Part shown: positions 17,282 to 26,209 of the stretch, piece by piece
How the letters are laid out: every line of letters starts with the position of its first letter
How positions within the stretch are numbered: position 1 is the first letter of the stretch
Origin: Candidatus Schekmanbacteria bacterium
GTDB taxonomy: Bacteria > CSSED10-310 > JACPHN01
Reading direction: 5' to 3'
Assembly: GCA_016188575.1 (NCBI GenBank)
Contig: JACPHN010000077.1
Coordinates: 1 to 39,106, forward strand
DNA length: 39,106 bases
The notes under the pieces: generated by a model
What the model was told of the DNA's origin: nothing
The model's input: only the letters and a program-made list of their open reading frames with translations
Database searches by the model: none
Position numbers and translations under genes: made by a program

Positions 17282-18769
17282 ATGTTCGCATCCGCGGAGC
17301 TTGGACACAAGATCGACAAGGAGACCTACGATGCGGAGGAGCCGGGGCTACGCGCGGCGTTGCTCGATGCGCAGTTCGATCTGGCGCAGCAGTGTCGGTT
17401 TCCCGTGGTCATTCTGGTGGGTGGCGTCGACGGCGCCGGCAAGGGCGATACCGTCAACCTCCTCAACGCCTGGATGGACCCGCGTCACATCGCGGTGAAC
17501 GGCCTCGGCGCGCCGGCCGAGGAGGAGCGCATGCGCCCGGAGATGTGGCGATTCTGGCGGTTGCTGCCGCCGAAGGGCCGTATCGGCATCTTTCTCGGGT
17601 CCTGGTATACCCAGCCGATCATTGGGCGGGTGATGGACGGCGGTTCGGCCGACCAACTGGACAGCGCCATCGACCGCATCGTTCGCTTCGAGCAGATGCT
17701 GATCGACGAGGGGGTTCTCCTCGTGAAGTTTTGGTTTCACATGTCCAAGGAAGACCAGTATCGCCGGCTGAAACGCCTCCAGGGCAATCCTGCGGCGCGC
17801 TGGCGGGTCACCCGCACGGACTGGGCGCGCTTTCGGCGCTACGCTGACTTCCGCACCGTATCTGCGCATACCTTGCGGATGACGAGCTCGGCCGCGGCGC
17901 CGTGGATCGTGCTCGAGGGCACGGACGAGCGTTACCGCAACCTGACGGTGGGTAAGATGCTGTTGGCCGCGATGCGCAAGCGGCTGGATAGCGCCGATGG
18001 CAAGGCGGGGCGCGCCACTACGGCACCGCTGCCGCCGCACCTGGACCGCCGTAACGTCCTGGCGTCGCTCGACCTCGCGAGCAGCCTGACCAAGAAGGCC
18101 TATGAGAGGAAGCTGGAAAAGTGGCAGGGTCGGCTGAATCTGCTGAGCCGCGACCGCCGCTTCCGGAAGCGCTCGCTGGTCGTGGTGTTCGAGGGCACGG
18201 ACGCGGCGGGGAAAGGCGGCGGCATCCGCCGCATTACCGGCGCGCTCGACGCTCGCCAGTATCGCCTCGTGCCGATCGCCGCGCCCACCGAGGAAGAACG
18301 GGCGCAGCCGTACCTGTGGCGCTTCTGGCGGCACATCCCACGGCACGGGAACATCACGATCTTCGACCGCTCGTGGTACGGGCGGGTGCTCGTCGAGCGG
18401 GTGGAGGGATACTGTTCCGAGTCGGACTGGCAACGCGCCTATGGCGAAATCAACGACTTCGAATGGCAGCTCGCCGACGGCGGGGTGGTGCTCGTCAAGT
18501 TCTGGCTGGCGATCTCGAAGGAAGAGCAGCTCGCGCGCTTCAAGCAGCGGGAGGAGGTGTCGTTCAAGCGCTTCAAGTTGACGCCGGAGGATTGGCGGAA
18601 CCGCGAGAAATGGGACCAGTACGAGGAAGCCGTGTGCGACACGGTCGACCGGACGTCGACAGAAATCGCACCCTGGACGCTGGTGCCGGGGAATTCCCGG
18701 TACCATGCCCGGATCATGATGCTGCGGACCGTCGTGCGCCGCCTCGAACGCGTGCTCGCGGAAGTGTAG
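17282..18769 (+). CDS. pap: polyphosphate:AMP phosphotransferase (double PPK2 domain)
   Basis: 495 aa, the normal length of the two-domain class II PPK2 enzymes. It uses polyphosphate to phosphorylate AMP to ADP. The N-terminal PPK2 domain has Walker A GGVDGAGKGD near residue 47 but GSWYT where an active lid would read DRSWY, so it is probably non-catalytic, as is known for this family. The C-terminal domain has Walker A EGTDAAGKGG near 305, the complete FDRSWYGRVLVERVEG near 360, and the lysine/arginine-rich lid (KQREEVSFKRFKLTPEDWRNREKW). A good promoter lies 41 bp upstream. It is followed after 64 bp by an antiporter gene on the same strand. No polyphosphate kinase 1 gene is in the window. 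Confidence 0.95.
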   Translation: MFASAELGHKIDKETYDAEEPGLRAALLDAQFDLAQQCRFPVVILVGGVDGAGKGDTVNLLNAWMDPRHIAVNGLGAPAEEERMRPEMWRFWRLLPPKGRIGIFLGSWYTQPIIGRVMDGGSADQLDSAIDRIVRFEQMLIDEGVLLVKFWFHMSKEDQYRRLKRLQGNPAARWRVTRTDWARFRRYADFRTVSAHTLRMTSSAAAPWIVLEGTDERYRNLTVGKMLLAAMRKRLDSADGKAGRATTAPLPPHLDRRNVLASLDLASSLTKKAYERKLEKWQGRLNLLSRDRRFRKRSLVVVFEGTDAAGKGGGIRRITGALDARQYRLVPIAAPTEEERAQPYLWRFWRHIPRHGNITIFDRSWYGRVLVERVEGYCSESDWQRAYGEINDFEWQLADGGVVLVKFWLAISKEEQLARFKQREEVSFKRFKLTPEDWRNREKWDQYEEAVCDTVDRTSTEIAPWTLVPGNSRYHARIMMLRTVVRRLERVLAEV

Positions 18770-18833
18770 TGAGCCCGCGGACCGCGCGGCGTGACCGCGG
18801 CGCGAGTCGTCTCGATGCACCTGGAGAAAGCCT

Positions 18834-19931
18834 ATGCAACCTGCGTTGAGCCTGATGTATCTCGTGGCGGGTCTGGTCATGCTCACAATCGGAGCGGAGC
18901 TGCTGGTGCGCGGCGCCAGCCGTCTCGCGGCGGCGGTCGGGGTGTCCTCCCTGATCGTCGGCCTTACCGTGGTCGCTTTCGGCACCAGCGCGCCGGAGCT
19001 CGCGGTGAGCATCCGGGCCGGATTGGCGGGGCAACCGGATATCGCTATCGGTAACGCCCTTGGCAGCAACGTATTCAACGTGCTGGCGATTCTGGGCCTG
19101 TCGGCGTTGGTCGCGCCGCTCGTGGTATCGCGGCAGCTCGTGCTGCTCGACGTGCCGGTGCTGATCGCCGTATCGCTTTTTTCCTGGATGCTGGCGGCCG
19201 ACGGCAACGTCAGCCGCGCGGACGGGCTCGTGCTGCTGTCGCTGCTCGCCGCGTACACGGGTTTTTTGGTGCACTCGGGGCGTCAGGAAATGGCGAACGC
19301 GGCGGCGGCGGTGGAGAATGAGAATCGCTCGGCGCAAGAAAAGGCGGAGCCTCGGCGGCTCACCATGAACCTTGTCCTGGTAGTGGCGGGCCTGGCCCTG
19401 TTGGTCTCCGGCGCCGATCTGTTCGTGGGCGGCGCGGTAGCGATCGCCAGGGTCCTGGGCGTGACCGAGCTCGTGATCGGGTTGACGGTCATCGCCGCGG
19501 GGACCTCGCTGCCCGAAATGGCGACCTCCGTGGTGGCGAGCATGCGCGGCGAGCGCGACATCGCCGTCGGCAACATCGTCGGGAGCAGTATCTTCAACCT
19601 GCTCGCGGTGATGGGCGGCGCTGCCGCCGTGGCGCCGGCGGGCATTGCCGTGTCCGACGCATCGATTACCTTTGACTTCCCAGTGGCCATCGCGGTAGCG
19701 GTAGCATGCCTGCCCGTATTTTTTACCGGGCACCTCATCAGCCGGTGGGAGGGCGGGACGTTCCTGGCGTATTACTTTGCCTATTTGACGTATCTTTTTC
19801 TCGCGGCGACGGGGAACGCAGCGGCTCCGGCGATGGCAACGGCGATGATGTACTTCGTGCTGCCGCTCACCGTGCTGACGCTTGGCGTCATCGCCGCCCG
19901 GGCGTGGCATGCGGGGAAGGCGCTCTCGTGA
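18834..19931 (+). CDS. yrbG: calcium/sodium antiporter (CaCA family, YrbG-like)
   Basis: 365 aa. An inner-membrane cation/Ca2+ exchanger of the CaCA superfamily. The two inverted alpha repeats that form the ion path are clear: GLTVVAFGTSAPELAVS followed by GNALGSNVFNVLAILG (about residues 43-86), and GLTVIAAGTSLPEMATS followed by GNIVGSSIFNLLAVMG (about residues 215-260). The acidic residues in the two PE motifs are the expected ion ligands. About ten hydrophobic segments flank a short hydrophilic loop (ENENRSAQEKAEPRR) between the two halves. The start has GGAGAAAG just upstream. A strong GC-rich hairpin follows the stop codon. It may be co-transcribed with pap, since no terminator lies in the 64 bp between them. 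Confidence 0.95.
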   Translation: MQPALSLMYLVAGLVMLTIGAELLVRGASRLAAAVGVSSLIVGLTVVAFGTSAPELAVSIRAGLAGQPDIAIGNALGSNVFNVLAILGLSALVAPLVVSRQLVLLDVPVLIAVSLFSWMLAADGNVSRADGLVLLSLLAAYTGFLVHSGRQEMANAAAAVENENRSAQEKAEPRRLTMNLVLVVAGLALLVSGADLFVGGAVAIARVLGVTELVIGLTVIAAGTSLPEMATSVVASMRGERDIAVGNIVGSSIFNLLAVMGGAAAVAPAGIAVSDASITFDFPVAIAVAVACLPVFFTGHLISRWEGGTFLAYYFAYLTYLFLAATGNAAAPAMATAMMYFVLPLTVLTLGVIAARAWHAGKALS

Positions 19932-19960
19932 GGTTGATCAGGCGGACGGGGCACGACGAA

Positions 19961-19984
19961 CGGGGCGCGGCGAGGCGCGCCCCG
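19961..19984 (+). terminator. probable rho-independent terminator after the antiporter gene
   Basis: A 9-bp perfect stem CGGGGCGCG / CGCGCCCCG with a 6-base loop, 30 bp after the stop codon. It is followed by a short run containing CTTTT rather than a full T tract. The hairpin is clear; the terminator role is inferred. Confidence 0.5.
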
Positions 19985-20068
19985 GCTTGACTTTTGTGCG
20001 TAGCGATTACAGAACTACGGCAGCGACGGTCCACTGTCACTGACGCGCTTGTAGAGGAGAATCCACCG

Positions 20069-20782
20069 ATGCCCTATCATCTCAGAGCCAGCTTGAAGCT
20101 TGAAGATCAGGAAGAATACTGCAGCGCCGTGGTTGCCGGTCTGGAGGCGCTGGTCGAGCTGCCGGCGGCAGGAGAGCCGTGGGAGGTGGCGCCCGCCATC
20201 GAGCCGTGGACCCGGCAGCGCCAGGAGTTGCGGGCGGAACGCGACGCGCGCGATGAGGCGCGTTTTCAGCGCGCGCGCAAGGGGGCCGCGGTCCACGTTG
20301 CGGATACCGTTCACGACGCGGCCTCGAAGCACTTCGCCGGAGTCGTCTTGCTGGCGTCGGGCCGCAGCACGTCGGAGTCTCCGTATCGGGACCTGTACGG
20401 GACGGCCGCGGCAGGCGAGGTCAACCGTCTGGGCGCGGACCGGGAGGTGACGGCGTCGCGGGTCATCGTGGAGAAGGCCCGGGCCCTGGGCAACCCCGCG
20501 ATCGGGGAAGCGCTGGCCGCGTACGCGGCGGCGACGGAGCGGCTGGAGCGCGCTGCCGCCGAGCGGGAGGGGGCGGAGGTGGCGCTGCGGCCCTTCGAGA
20601 TCCGGCGGGTGGAAATGGTAGAGAAAATCGAACGGCTGATCGAGAAGACGGAAGCGCGGCTGCGCTCCAGCTTCCCCGGGAACACCGCGCTGGTGCGCGC
20701 CGTGCTCGGCCCGGACGGGGGCAGGAAGCGGGCCGCGAACACCGCGGCGGAGGCGGAGCCACCCACGGATGCGGGTGCCTGA
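20069..20782 (+). CDS. uncharacterised helical protein
   Basis: 237 aa from the ATG at 20069, with GAGGAG about eight bases upstream; an in-frame longer start at 19994 lacks such a site. No family recognised. There is no signal peptide or membrane segment. The central part (about 115-215) is rich in Ala, Arg and Glu with heptad-like spacing (ALAAYAAATERLERAAAEREGAEVAL, then VEMVEKIERLIEKTEARL), which suggests a coiled coil. The N-terminal 30 residues (MPYHLRASLKLEDQEEYCSA) look like a small separate fold. The C-terminal tail is charged and low in complexity (GRKRAANTAAEAEPP). No partner gene can be named. It is separated from its upstream neighbour by a probable terminator and from the downstream one by 383 bp, so it is likely monocistronic. 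Confidence 0.65.
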   Translation: MPYHLRASLKLEDQEEYCSAVVAGLEALVELPAAGEPWEVAPAIEPWTRQRQELRAERDARDEARFQRARKGAAVHVADTVHDAASKHFAGVVLLASGRSTSESPYRDLYGTAAAGEVNRLGADREVTASRVIVEKARALGNPAIGEALAAYAAATERLERAAAEREGAEVALRPFEIRRVEMVEKIERLIEKTEARLRSSFPGNTALVRAVLGPDGGRKRAANTAAEAEPPTDAGA

Positions 20783-21165
20783 AGCGGCGCGCGCCGCGGC
20801 GGGCACCGCGGGCTCCGCGGGCACCTCTGGCGGTAGCGCCGGCGGCACCGACGGGGGCCGTGGTAGGCGTCGGGAGCGCCCATGGCGGCGGCCGCGGGCG
20901 CCGCGGCGGGCACGGTGGCGAGCCGCGGTGCCGGCCGCGGACCGGGTATTCTGGACCGCGGTGACCCACGGCGGCGACCGCAGCCCGTGTCGCACGCACC
21001 GGGGGGCGCCGAGGTGCCGGCTGCGGTGGGTGAGCGGCGGCGAAGCTTCCGCGCGTTCGCCCGCGCGGGCGGCAACATCGATGCCAAAACGGAGAGTCGG
21101 AAAGATGCACGCGCGGGATACGAAGCGGCCAGCCTCCGGTCATCGGCGATGAGCGAGCAACCTCC
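20783..21165. other. GC-rich intergenic region without a supported gene
   Basis: The first half is low-complexity and extremely GC-rich, with repeats of GCGGGC/GGCGGC. One frame would read a Gly/Ala/Ser/Thr-rich string (AAGTAGSAGTSGGSAGG), but it then turns into Arg-rich sequence with no start site. All frames on both strands are open because of base composition, and none looks like a protein. No promoter could be assigned for the ATPase gene that follows. Confidence 0.5.
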
Positions 21166-23020
21166 ATGCTGACGCGGCTCCGGGTGGCGAGCTTCAAGCT
21201 CTTTGACCAGGTGGACATCGAGCTCGGCGAACGAGTGATGTTCGTCGGACCGAACAATTGCGGCAAGACGTCGGCGCTCCAGGCGTTGGCGCTCTGGAGC
21301 ATCGGCGTTCGCTGCTGGGTGGAGAGGCGTGGGGCTGGCATCGTCCCGAAGGAACGCCCCGGCGTCACCATCAATCGCCGCGATCTCGTTGCCTTGCCGG
21401 TGCCTGCCGCCAACCTGCTCTGGCGCGATTTGCACCTCCGCGAAGGTTACAAGGCGAACGGCAGGCCGAAAACCCGCAACATCCCAATCGAGATCGACGT
21501 CGATGGCGTGGATTCTGCAAGGCGCTGGGCCACCTGCCTGGAGCTCGATTATGCAAACGAAGAGTCCTTCTACTGCCGTTCGCGGTTGGGTGCGGACGGC
21601 GCTCGGCTCGAGGTTCCTGTGGAGGCGGCGGCAGTGCGCATCGCTTACCTGCCACCGATGTCCGGGCTTGCCGCCAACGAGACGCGTCTGGACGAAGGAG
21701 CCATCGCCGTTCGCATCGGCGAGGGCCGCACCGCCGAGGTGTTACGCAACGTGTGCTGGCAGGTGCTCCAGAGGTCTACCGAAAGCTGGACGCATCTCGT
21801 CGAGCGCATGCAGGCGCTTTTCGCGATCCAGCTCGAGCCCCCTGAGTACATCAAGGAGCGCGGTGAGATCACGATGTCGTTCCGCACGTCGCGCGGGGTG
21901 CGGCTCGACCTGTCCGCAAGCGGCCGCGGCCAGCAGCAGACCTTGCTGCTGCTGGCGCACATGTCGGCCAACCCGGGCGCGGTGTTGTTGCTCGACGAGC
22001 CCGACGCCCACCTCGAGATCCTGCGCCAACGGCAGATCTATCAGGTTCTCTCCCAGGTCGCGTCCAGGACGGGAAACCAGATCATCGCGGCCAGCCATTC
22101 GGAAGTGATCCTCAACGAGGCGGCCGAGCGCGACATGGTCGTGGCGTTCATTGGCTCGCCGCATCGCCTCCGGGATCGCGGAGGTCAGCTCGCCAAGGCG
22201 CTCACGGAGCTGGGATTCGAGCACTACGTTCAGGCAGAGGAAACGGGCTGGGTTTTGTACCTGGAAGGATCGACGGACCTCGCTATCCTCCAGGCCTTTG
22301 CCGCGAGACTGGACCACCCCGCCTGCAAAGCTCTGGAACGCCCGTTCGTGCGCTACGTCGCCAACCAGCCGGCGCAGGCGCGGCGCCACTTCCATGCGCT
22401 CCGCGAGGCGAAGCCCGATCTGCTAGCAATCGCGCTCTACGACCGACTGGACAGCGGGCTACCGGCGGATCCGAGCCTGGCGCATCTAATAGGAAACTCG
22501 AGTTGCGAGGCCGTCCGTTTCATCCGGCGCGGGTCGGCGTAGCCGGTGGAAAACTAATAGGAAACTCGAGTTGCGAGGTCGTCCGTTTCATCCGGCGCGG
22601 GTCGGCGTAGCCGGTGGAAAACTGATGTGGAAGCGCCGCGAGATCGAGAGCTACCTTTGCACCCGGACGACGCTCCTCGCGTTCGCCGAGGCTCGCGCCG
22701 GCGAGCAGCAGGGGCCGCTGTTCGCGGCCTCGTGGCGCGCGGCGATGGAGGAATCCATCCGCGAGATCGAGGCGGCACTCACCGCTCTCGACAAGCCCGA
22801 CCCCTGGGGGCCCGACCTGAAGGTGAGCGATGAATTTCTCGATCCGTTGCTGAGGAAATTCTTCCAAAAGCTCCGGCGGTTCAGCGCGCTGGGCAAGACG
22901 GACTTCTACCTGCTCGTGCCGCTTGTCCCGGTAGCCGAGATCGATGGCGAGGTACGCGAGAAGCTCGATGCCATCGCCGGCGTTGCGGCCCGAGCGGTAC
23001 CACGAGGTGGCTGCGCCTGA
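21166..23020 (+). pseudogene. OLD-like AAA ATPase/TOPRIM gene split by a 136-bp insertion
   Basis: The frame opens at 21166 and now stops at 22540-22542. The C-terminal part continues in another frame from 22622 to 23020. Removing exactly 22486-22621 joins PSLAH to LMWKRREIESYL in frame and gives a protein of about 572 aa. Visible parts: Walker A GPNNCGKT (residues 28-35), LSASGRGQQQ, Walker B VLLLDEPDAHLE, and ASHSEVIL. The TOPRIM-like part has Glu367 in YLEGSTD, with Asp426 and Asp429 in YDRLD. Then comes RREIESYL, the match to the RREIENY box common in OLD-family proteins. OLD-type proteins are ATP-driven nucleases, often in phage defence. The split product loses its last 132 residues, so function is doubtful. 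Downstream translation from the second copy could make only a fragment. Confidence 0.8.
22486..22621. repeat. two tandem 68-bp units inserted in the OLD-like gene
   Basis: Copy 1 is 22486-22553 and copy 2 is 22554-22621. They differ at one base (C at 22511, T at 22579). Each unit starts CTAATAGGAAACTCGAG, contains the 10-bp palindrome AACTCGAGTT and a CCGGC...GCCGG inverted pair, and ends GGTGGAAAA. The unit was not noticed elsewhere in the window. Only removal of both copies restores the reading frame. Confidence 0.9.
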
Positions 23021-23111
23021 TCGCGGCCGACGCATGCTGCCCGCCGATGCCGCCCGCAAATCGGCGACTGCCGAATGTGGTTTACACTTGCCGGAAGTTG
23101 AAGGCGGTGCG

Positions 23112-23184
23112 ACACCCAGGTGTGGCCGAAACCGCTCCTGACGGCGCCGGGATTTTTTTCTCCCGGGTCGGCGCACCCAGGTGC
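23112..23184. repeat. pair of CACCCAGGTG palindromes
   Basis: ACACCCAGGTGT (23112-23123) and GCACCCAGGTGC (23173-23184) are two perfect 5-bp inverted repeats around CA. They lie 61 bp apart between the convergent OLD-like and cyclase genes. A hairpin CCGGGA/TCCCGG with a T-rich loop (23147-23166) sits between them. Possible protein-binding sites or a bidirectional end signal; the role is unknown. Confidence 0.45.
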
Positions 23185-23210
23185 GGGCGCAACCATGGAC
23201 GAGGCCCCGG

Positions 23211-26024
23211 CTACGCCAGCGATTGCGCGTGGGCGATCTCCGCGCGACACGCCGCGGCCAGGGTGGGATTGGAGATACGCTCGGCCTGCGCGCACGCCTC
23301 CCGGGCTTCCGCCAAGGCGCCGGCGGCGTCACCGCATGCCGCCAGGACGTCGCGAGCCAGCGCGAGTCGCACGCGAATCGCTGCTTCCGTGGCGGGCACA
23401 AGCAGGCTGAGGGCGTCGCGATACAGGCGCTCCGCCTGCACCGGAGCGTACGCGGCGGCGGCTTGCAAGGCGGCGCTGCAGTAGCAGCTCGCCGCCCGGG
23501 ACGGGTCGCCGGCGTGCCGCCAGTGGTCGGCCAGGCCGGCCTTCTCGGCGACGGAGCTCGTGCGGTCGAGCTGCTCCAGGGCGAGCGCGGCGAGAGTATG
23601 CAACCGCCGCGCCTCAGATGGCGACAGCAGCCCGAGCGCCGCTTCGCGCAGCATGCCGTTGCGGAAGCTCCAGGCGGCCTCGCCGGACGGCACGACGATG
23701 CGCTCTCGCTCCGCCATCTCCAGGCACTCTGCGAGGTTCTCGGAAAGCGGCCAGAGCATACGCTGCAGGACGTCGCTGGTAAAGCGCGGGCCGAGGATTG
23801 CCGCGGCCTGTGTCACGCGGCGCACGGGTTTGGGCAAGCGGTCGAGTCGGGCCACGAGAAGGCCGGCGGCGCGCTCCGGGAGCATCCCGTGGGCCACGTC
23901 GGGGAGCTGCTCGGGGGCGCGTGCGCCGAGCTCGCCGCTCTGGCGCACCAGCGCGAGGATCTCCTCGGCGAAAAGCGGGTTTCCACCGCTGCGGTGTTGC
24001 AGGTCGTCGACCAGAGTCTCGGGCACCGCGCTGCCGATGGCCGCCGCCGCCATGCGGCGCAGCCCCTCGCGTGATAGCGGCGTCAGATTCAGGCGCAGGC
24101 CCGGCAGGTCCGCGCCGACGGCGGCGGTTTGCGCGGAGCCGTCGTCGGCGTTGCGGGCGATGAGCACCAGCGCGATCGGCAGGTCGGCGCCCGTGCGGCA
24201 AAGCTCCCGTGCGGCAGCCAGCGAGTCGCCGTCGAGCCAATGAGCGTTCTCGAGCTCGATGACGACGAGCGGGTGAACGGTGGCCTCTGCCCGAATCCAG
24301 GTCGTGATCGCGAGCAGCGTGCTCTCGTGGCTCCGGCGCTGCGCCATCTCGGCGACCTCGCGTACCCCCGGCGGCTGCAGCCCCGCCAGCGTTGCCAGAT
24401 ACGGCGCGGCGCGGCGCAGCTCGGCCCGCAGCGCTGCGTCGGCGAGCGCGAGCTTGCCGGCAAGCGCGTCCAGCGAAAGGCGAAAAGACAGCGCGTTGGC
24501 CGCTTCATCCTTGCGCGGGGACTGGCGAAAGTGGATGCGAATGGCGTGCTCGAACGGATTGAACGGGTGCCTGAAAGTGCCGTCGCACGGCGCTGCGAAC
24601 CACAGGAATCCGGCCGGGCCAAGCCGCGAGGCCAGAGCGCGGCGGGTAGCCGCGACCAAGTAGCTCTTGCCGATGCCGAGGTCGCCGGTAACGTGCAGGA
24701 CCCGGAGGTGGCGCTGGGCGTCTGCGCTGGACAGTTCCGACAGCAAGGCGGCCAGCTCGCGATCCCGATCGCAGAGCGGGGGCTCGAGTGCGGGCCGCCG
24801 CGGGGAACGAAGCCGCAACCGCTTGCGCCGGACAGCGAAGACCGGTACTGATTCCTCGAACCCCTTGAACGCGAAGCGGCCGACGCGGCTCAGGAAGTAG
24901 CCGTGAGCATCGTCGCCAAACAGCTCGCGATCGCACCAGACGGCACCCCAAGGTGCGGTGGACAGCAGCCGTGCCGCGAGGTTTGTGGCCTTGCCGAGGC
25001 AGGCGAGCTCCAAGCGGTTCGTGCCGCCGTTGAACCCGACGTAGCGCACGCCGCGCGAGATGCCGGCGCGCACCTCGAGGGGCGCCGGCGCGGTGTCCCG
25101 AATGTCGATCGCGAAGTCTACGGCGCGCTCGCGGTCGTTTTCCCAGGAGCGCGGAGCGCCGAACGGAACCAGGCAGTTGCCCCCCTTGTCACCGAAGTCG
25201 ATGCGCACGAACGTGCCCCCGTAGGCGGCGCACTTGGCGGCGAGCCAGCGGGTGAGCTCCGGGAGGTCCGGCGCGTTGCGGAACCCGACGAAGGCGGTCG
25301 TGACCATGCGAAACTCGCCGCCCTGAGGCACCTCTTCAGCCCCAAGCGGCACGAAGCGGCAGTTGGCCGGAACGGCGAGCGGCGTCGCGGCCCGCCCGTC
25401 TGGGGCGCGAAACGTAGGGGGGCCGGAGCGGGCATGCTGAGCAGCGGCAATGGCCTGTTGCCACCGCTCCGCCAGCCGCGGGCAGCGCGCGGCCAGGGAC
25501 GCATGAAACACCACCTCACCGGGCGCCGCTCGCTGCTCGGCGCTCGCGCACGCATCGATGCACTCTCCCTGCACGAGGTAAGTGGCGCGCCCGTCGCCGA
25601 TCTCGACGATGTCCCAGGCGACGTCACCGAACGCGACACCGATTCGCGCCGAAAATGCGAACTGCCCGAGGAGGTTCTCATAGCTCGGATGGCAGCGAAA
25701 AAGCTCGCGGCATTGGGCCGCGACGTGCATGACGGAGTCGATCTCAGCACTGGAGGAGCTCTCCGGAAAGACGGCAGTAAAGGCGTCTCCGGCGAACCCG
25801 GCGACGAAGCCGCCGGCCCCATGCACCGCGTCTACCAGCGGATCGAAGTAGAATCGCAGCGCTTCGGCCAGCGCTTCCGCGCCCGCCTTGCCGCCGGCCT
25901 GGTGAAGCTCGGTCAGCGCCGTGAAACCGGTGATGTCGACAAAGAGGCTCGCGGCGCGAAAACCTCCGGAGCGCACGCCCGCGGCGTCGAGCTCGGCGAT
26001 GAGCTGAGGGACGAAAGGATTCAT
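23211..26024 (-). CDS. soluble adenylyl cyclase-like protein (two cyclase domains, AAA ATPase, helical repeats)
   Basis: 937 aa. The architecture is that of soluble adenylyl cyclase (ADCY10): C1, C2, then a large P-loop NTPase module. C1 (about 1-200) has the metal-binding aspartates in LFVDITGFTAL (Asp30) and FAGDAFTAVF (Asp80). C2 (about 235-400) has diverged metal positions (TTAFVGFRNA, FGDKGGNCL) but keeps the LGKATNLAARLL segment that supplies the catalytic Asn and Arg. So the two domains look like a complementary pair. The ATPase has Walker A GDLGIGKS near 446-453 and a Walker B-like LVVIELENAHWLD. The last third is helical-repeat-like (GLADHWRHAGDPSRAASCYCSAALQAA). There is no membrane segment, so it is cytosolic. 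Bicarbonate or Ca2+ response is known for some relatives but cannot be read here. Confidence 0.88.
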   Translation of the reverse strand: MNPFVPQLIAELDAAGVRSGGFRAASLFVDITGFTALTELHQAGGKAGAEALAEALRFYFDPLVDAVHGAGGFVAGFAGDAFTAVFPESSSSAEIDSVMHVAAQCRELFRCHPSYENLLGQFAFSARIGVAFGDVAWDIVEIGDGRATYLVQGECIDACASAEQRAAPGEVVFHASLAARCPRLAERWQQAIAAAQHARSGPPTFRAPDGRAATPLAVPANCRFVPLGAEEVPQGGEFRMVTTAFVGFRNAPDLPELTRWLAAKCAAYGGTFVRIDFGDKGGNCLVPFGAPRSWENDRERAVDFAIDIRDTAPAPLEVRAGISRGVRYVGFNGGTNRLELACLGKATNLAARLLSTAPWGAVWCDRELFGDDAHGYFLSRVGRFAFKGFEESVPVFAVRRKRLRLRSPRRPALEPPLCDRDRELAALLSELSSADAQRHLRVLHVTGDLGIGKSYLVAATRRALASRLGPAGFLWFAAPCDGTFRHPFNPFEHAIRIHFRQSPRKDEAANALSFRLSLDALAGKLALADAALRAELRRAAPYLATLAGLQPPGVREVAEMAQRRSHESTLLAITTWIRAEATVHPLVVIELENAHWLDGDSLAAARELCRTGADLPIALVLIARNADDGSAQTAAVGADLPGLRLNLTPLSREGLRRMAAAAIGSAVPETLVDDLQHRSGGNPLFAEEILALVRQSGELGARAPEQLPDVAHGMLPERAAGLLVARLDRLPKPVRRVTQAAAILGPRFTSDVLQRMLWPLSENLAECLEMAERERIVVPSGEAAWSFRNGMLREAALGLLSPSEARRLHTLAALALEQLDRTSSVAEKAGLADHWRHAGDPSRAASCYCSAALQAAAAYAPVQAERLYRDALSLLVPATEAAIRVRLALARDVLAACGDAAGALAEAREACAQAERISNPTLAAACRAEIAHAQSLA

Positions 26025-26102
26025 TTGGCACGGCCATGAATGGCAACTGGGCTGAAGTAGTCCTATCCGCCGGCGGCGGTTCTCGCAAGGCCGGCGCCGG
26101 GC

Positions 26103-26135
26103 TCCCCCACCTCACCTCCCCTGCGGTGGGAGGAA
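26103..26135. repeat. REP-like intergenic hairpin, copy 3
   Basis: TCCCCCACCTCACCTCCCC and GGTGGGAGGAAC around TGC. It shares CACCTCACCTCC with copy 2, and lies just upstream of the start of the cyclase gene. Confidence 0.55.
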
Positions 26136-26209
26136 CACGCACCATGCACGCTCGGATAAGCCCATGGGTGGCGCAACCGGGGGTGCTGTTGCCGTCTGAA
26201 ATGGCGGGT

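Noticed and set aside
19987-20013. Promoter TTGACT with TACAGA for the gene at 20069
   Set aside because: The spacing is only 15 bp and the -10 is weak; not listed as a feature.
20769-21172. Gly/Ala-rich protein between the helical protein and the OLD-like gene
   Set aside because: Low-complexity sequence open in most frames and turning Arg-rich; no start site.
22571-23020. Separate small gene starting at TTG 22571
   Set aside because: Its first 17 codons are the inserted repeat; the rest is the C-terminus of the OLD-like protein.
23147-23166. Rho-independent terminator between the OLD-like and cyclase genes
   Set aside because: The T run is in the loop rather than after the stem and the stem is only 6 bp; kept only as part of the palindrome region.
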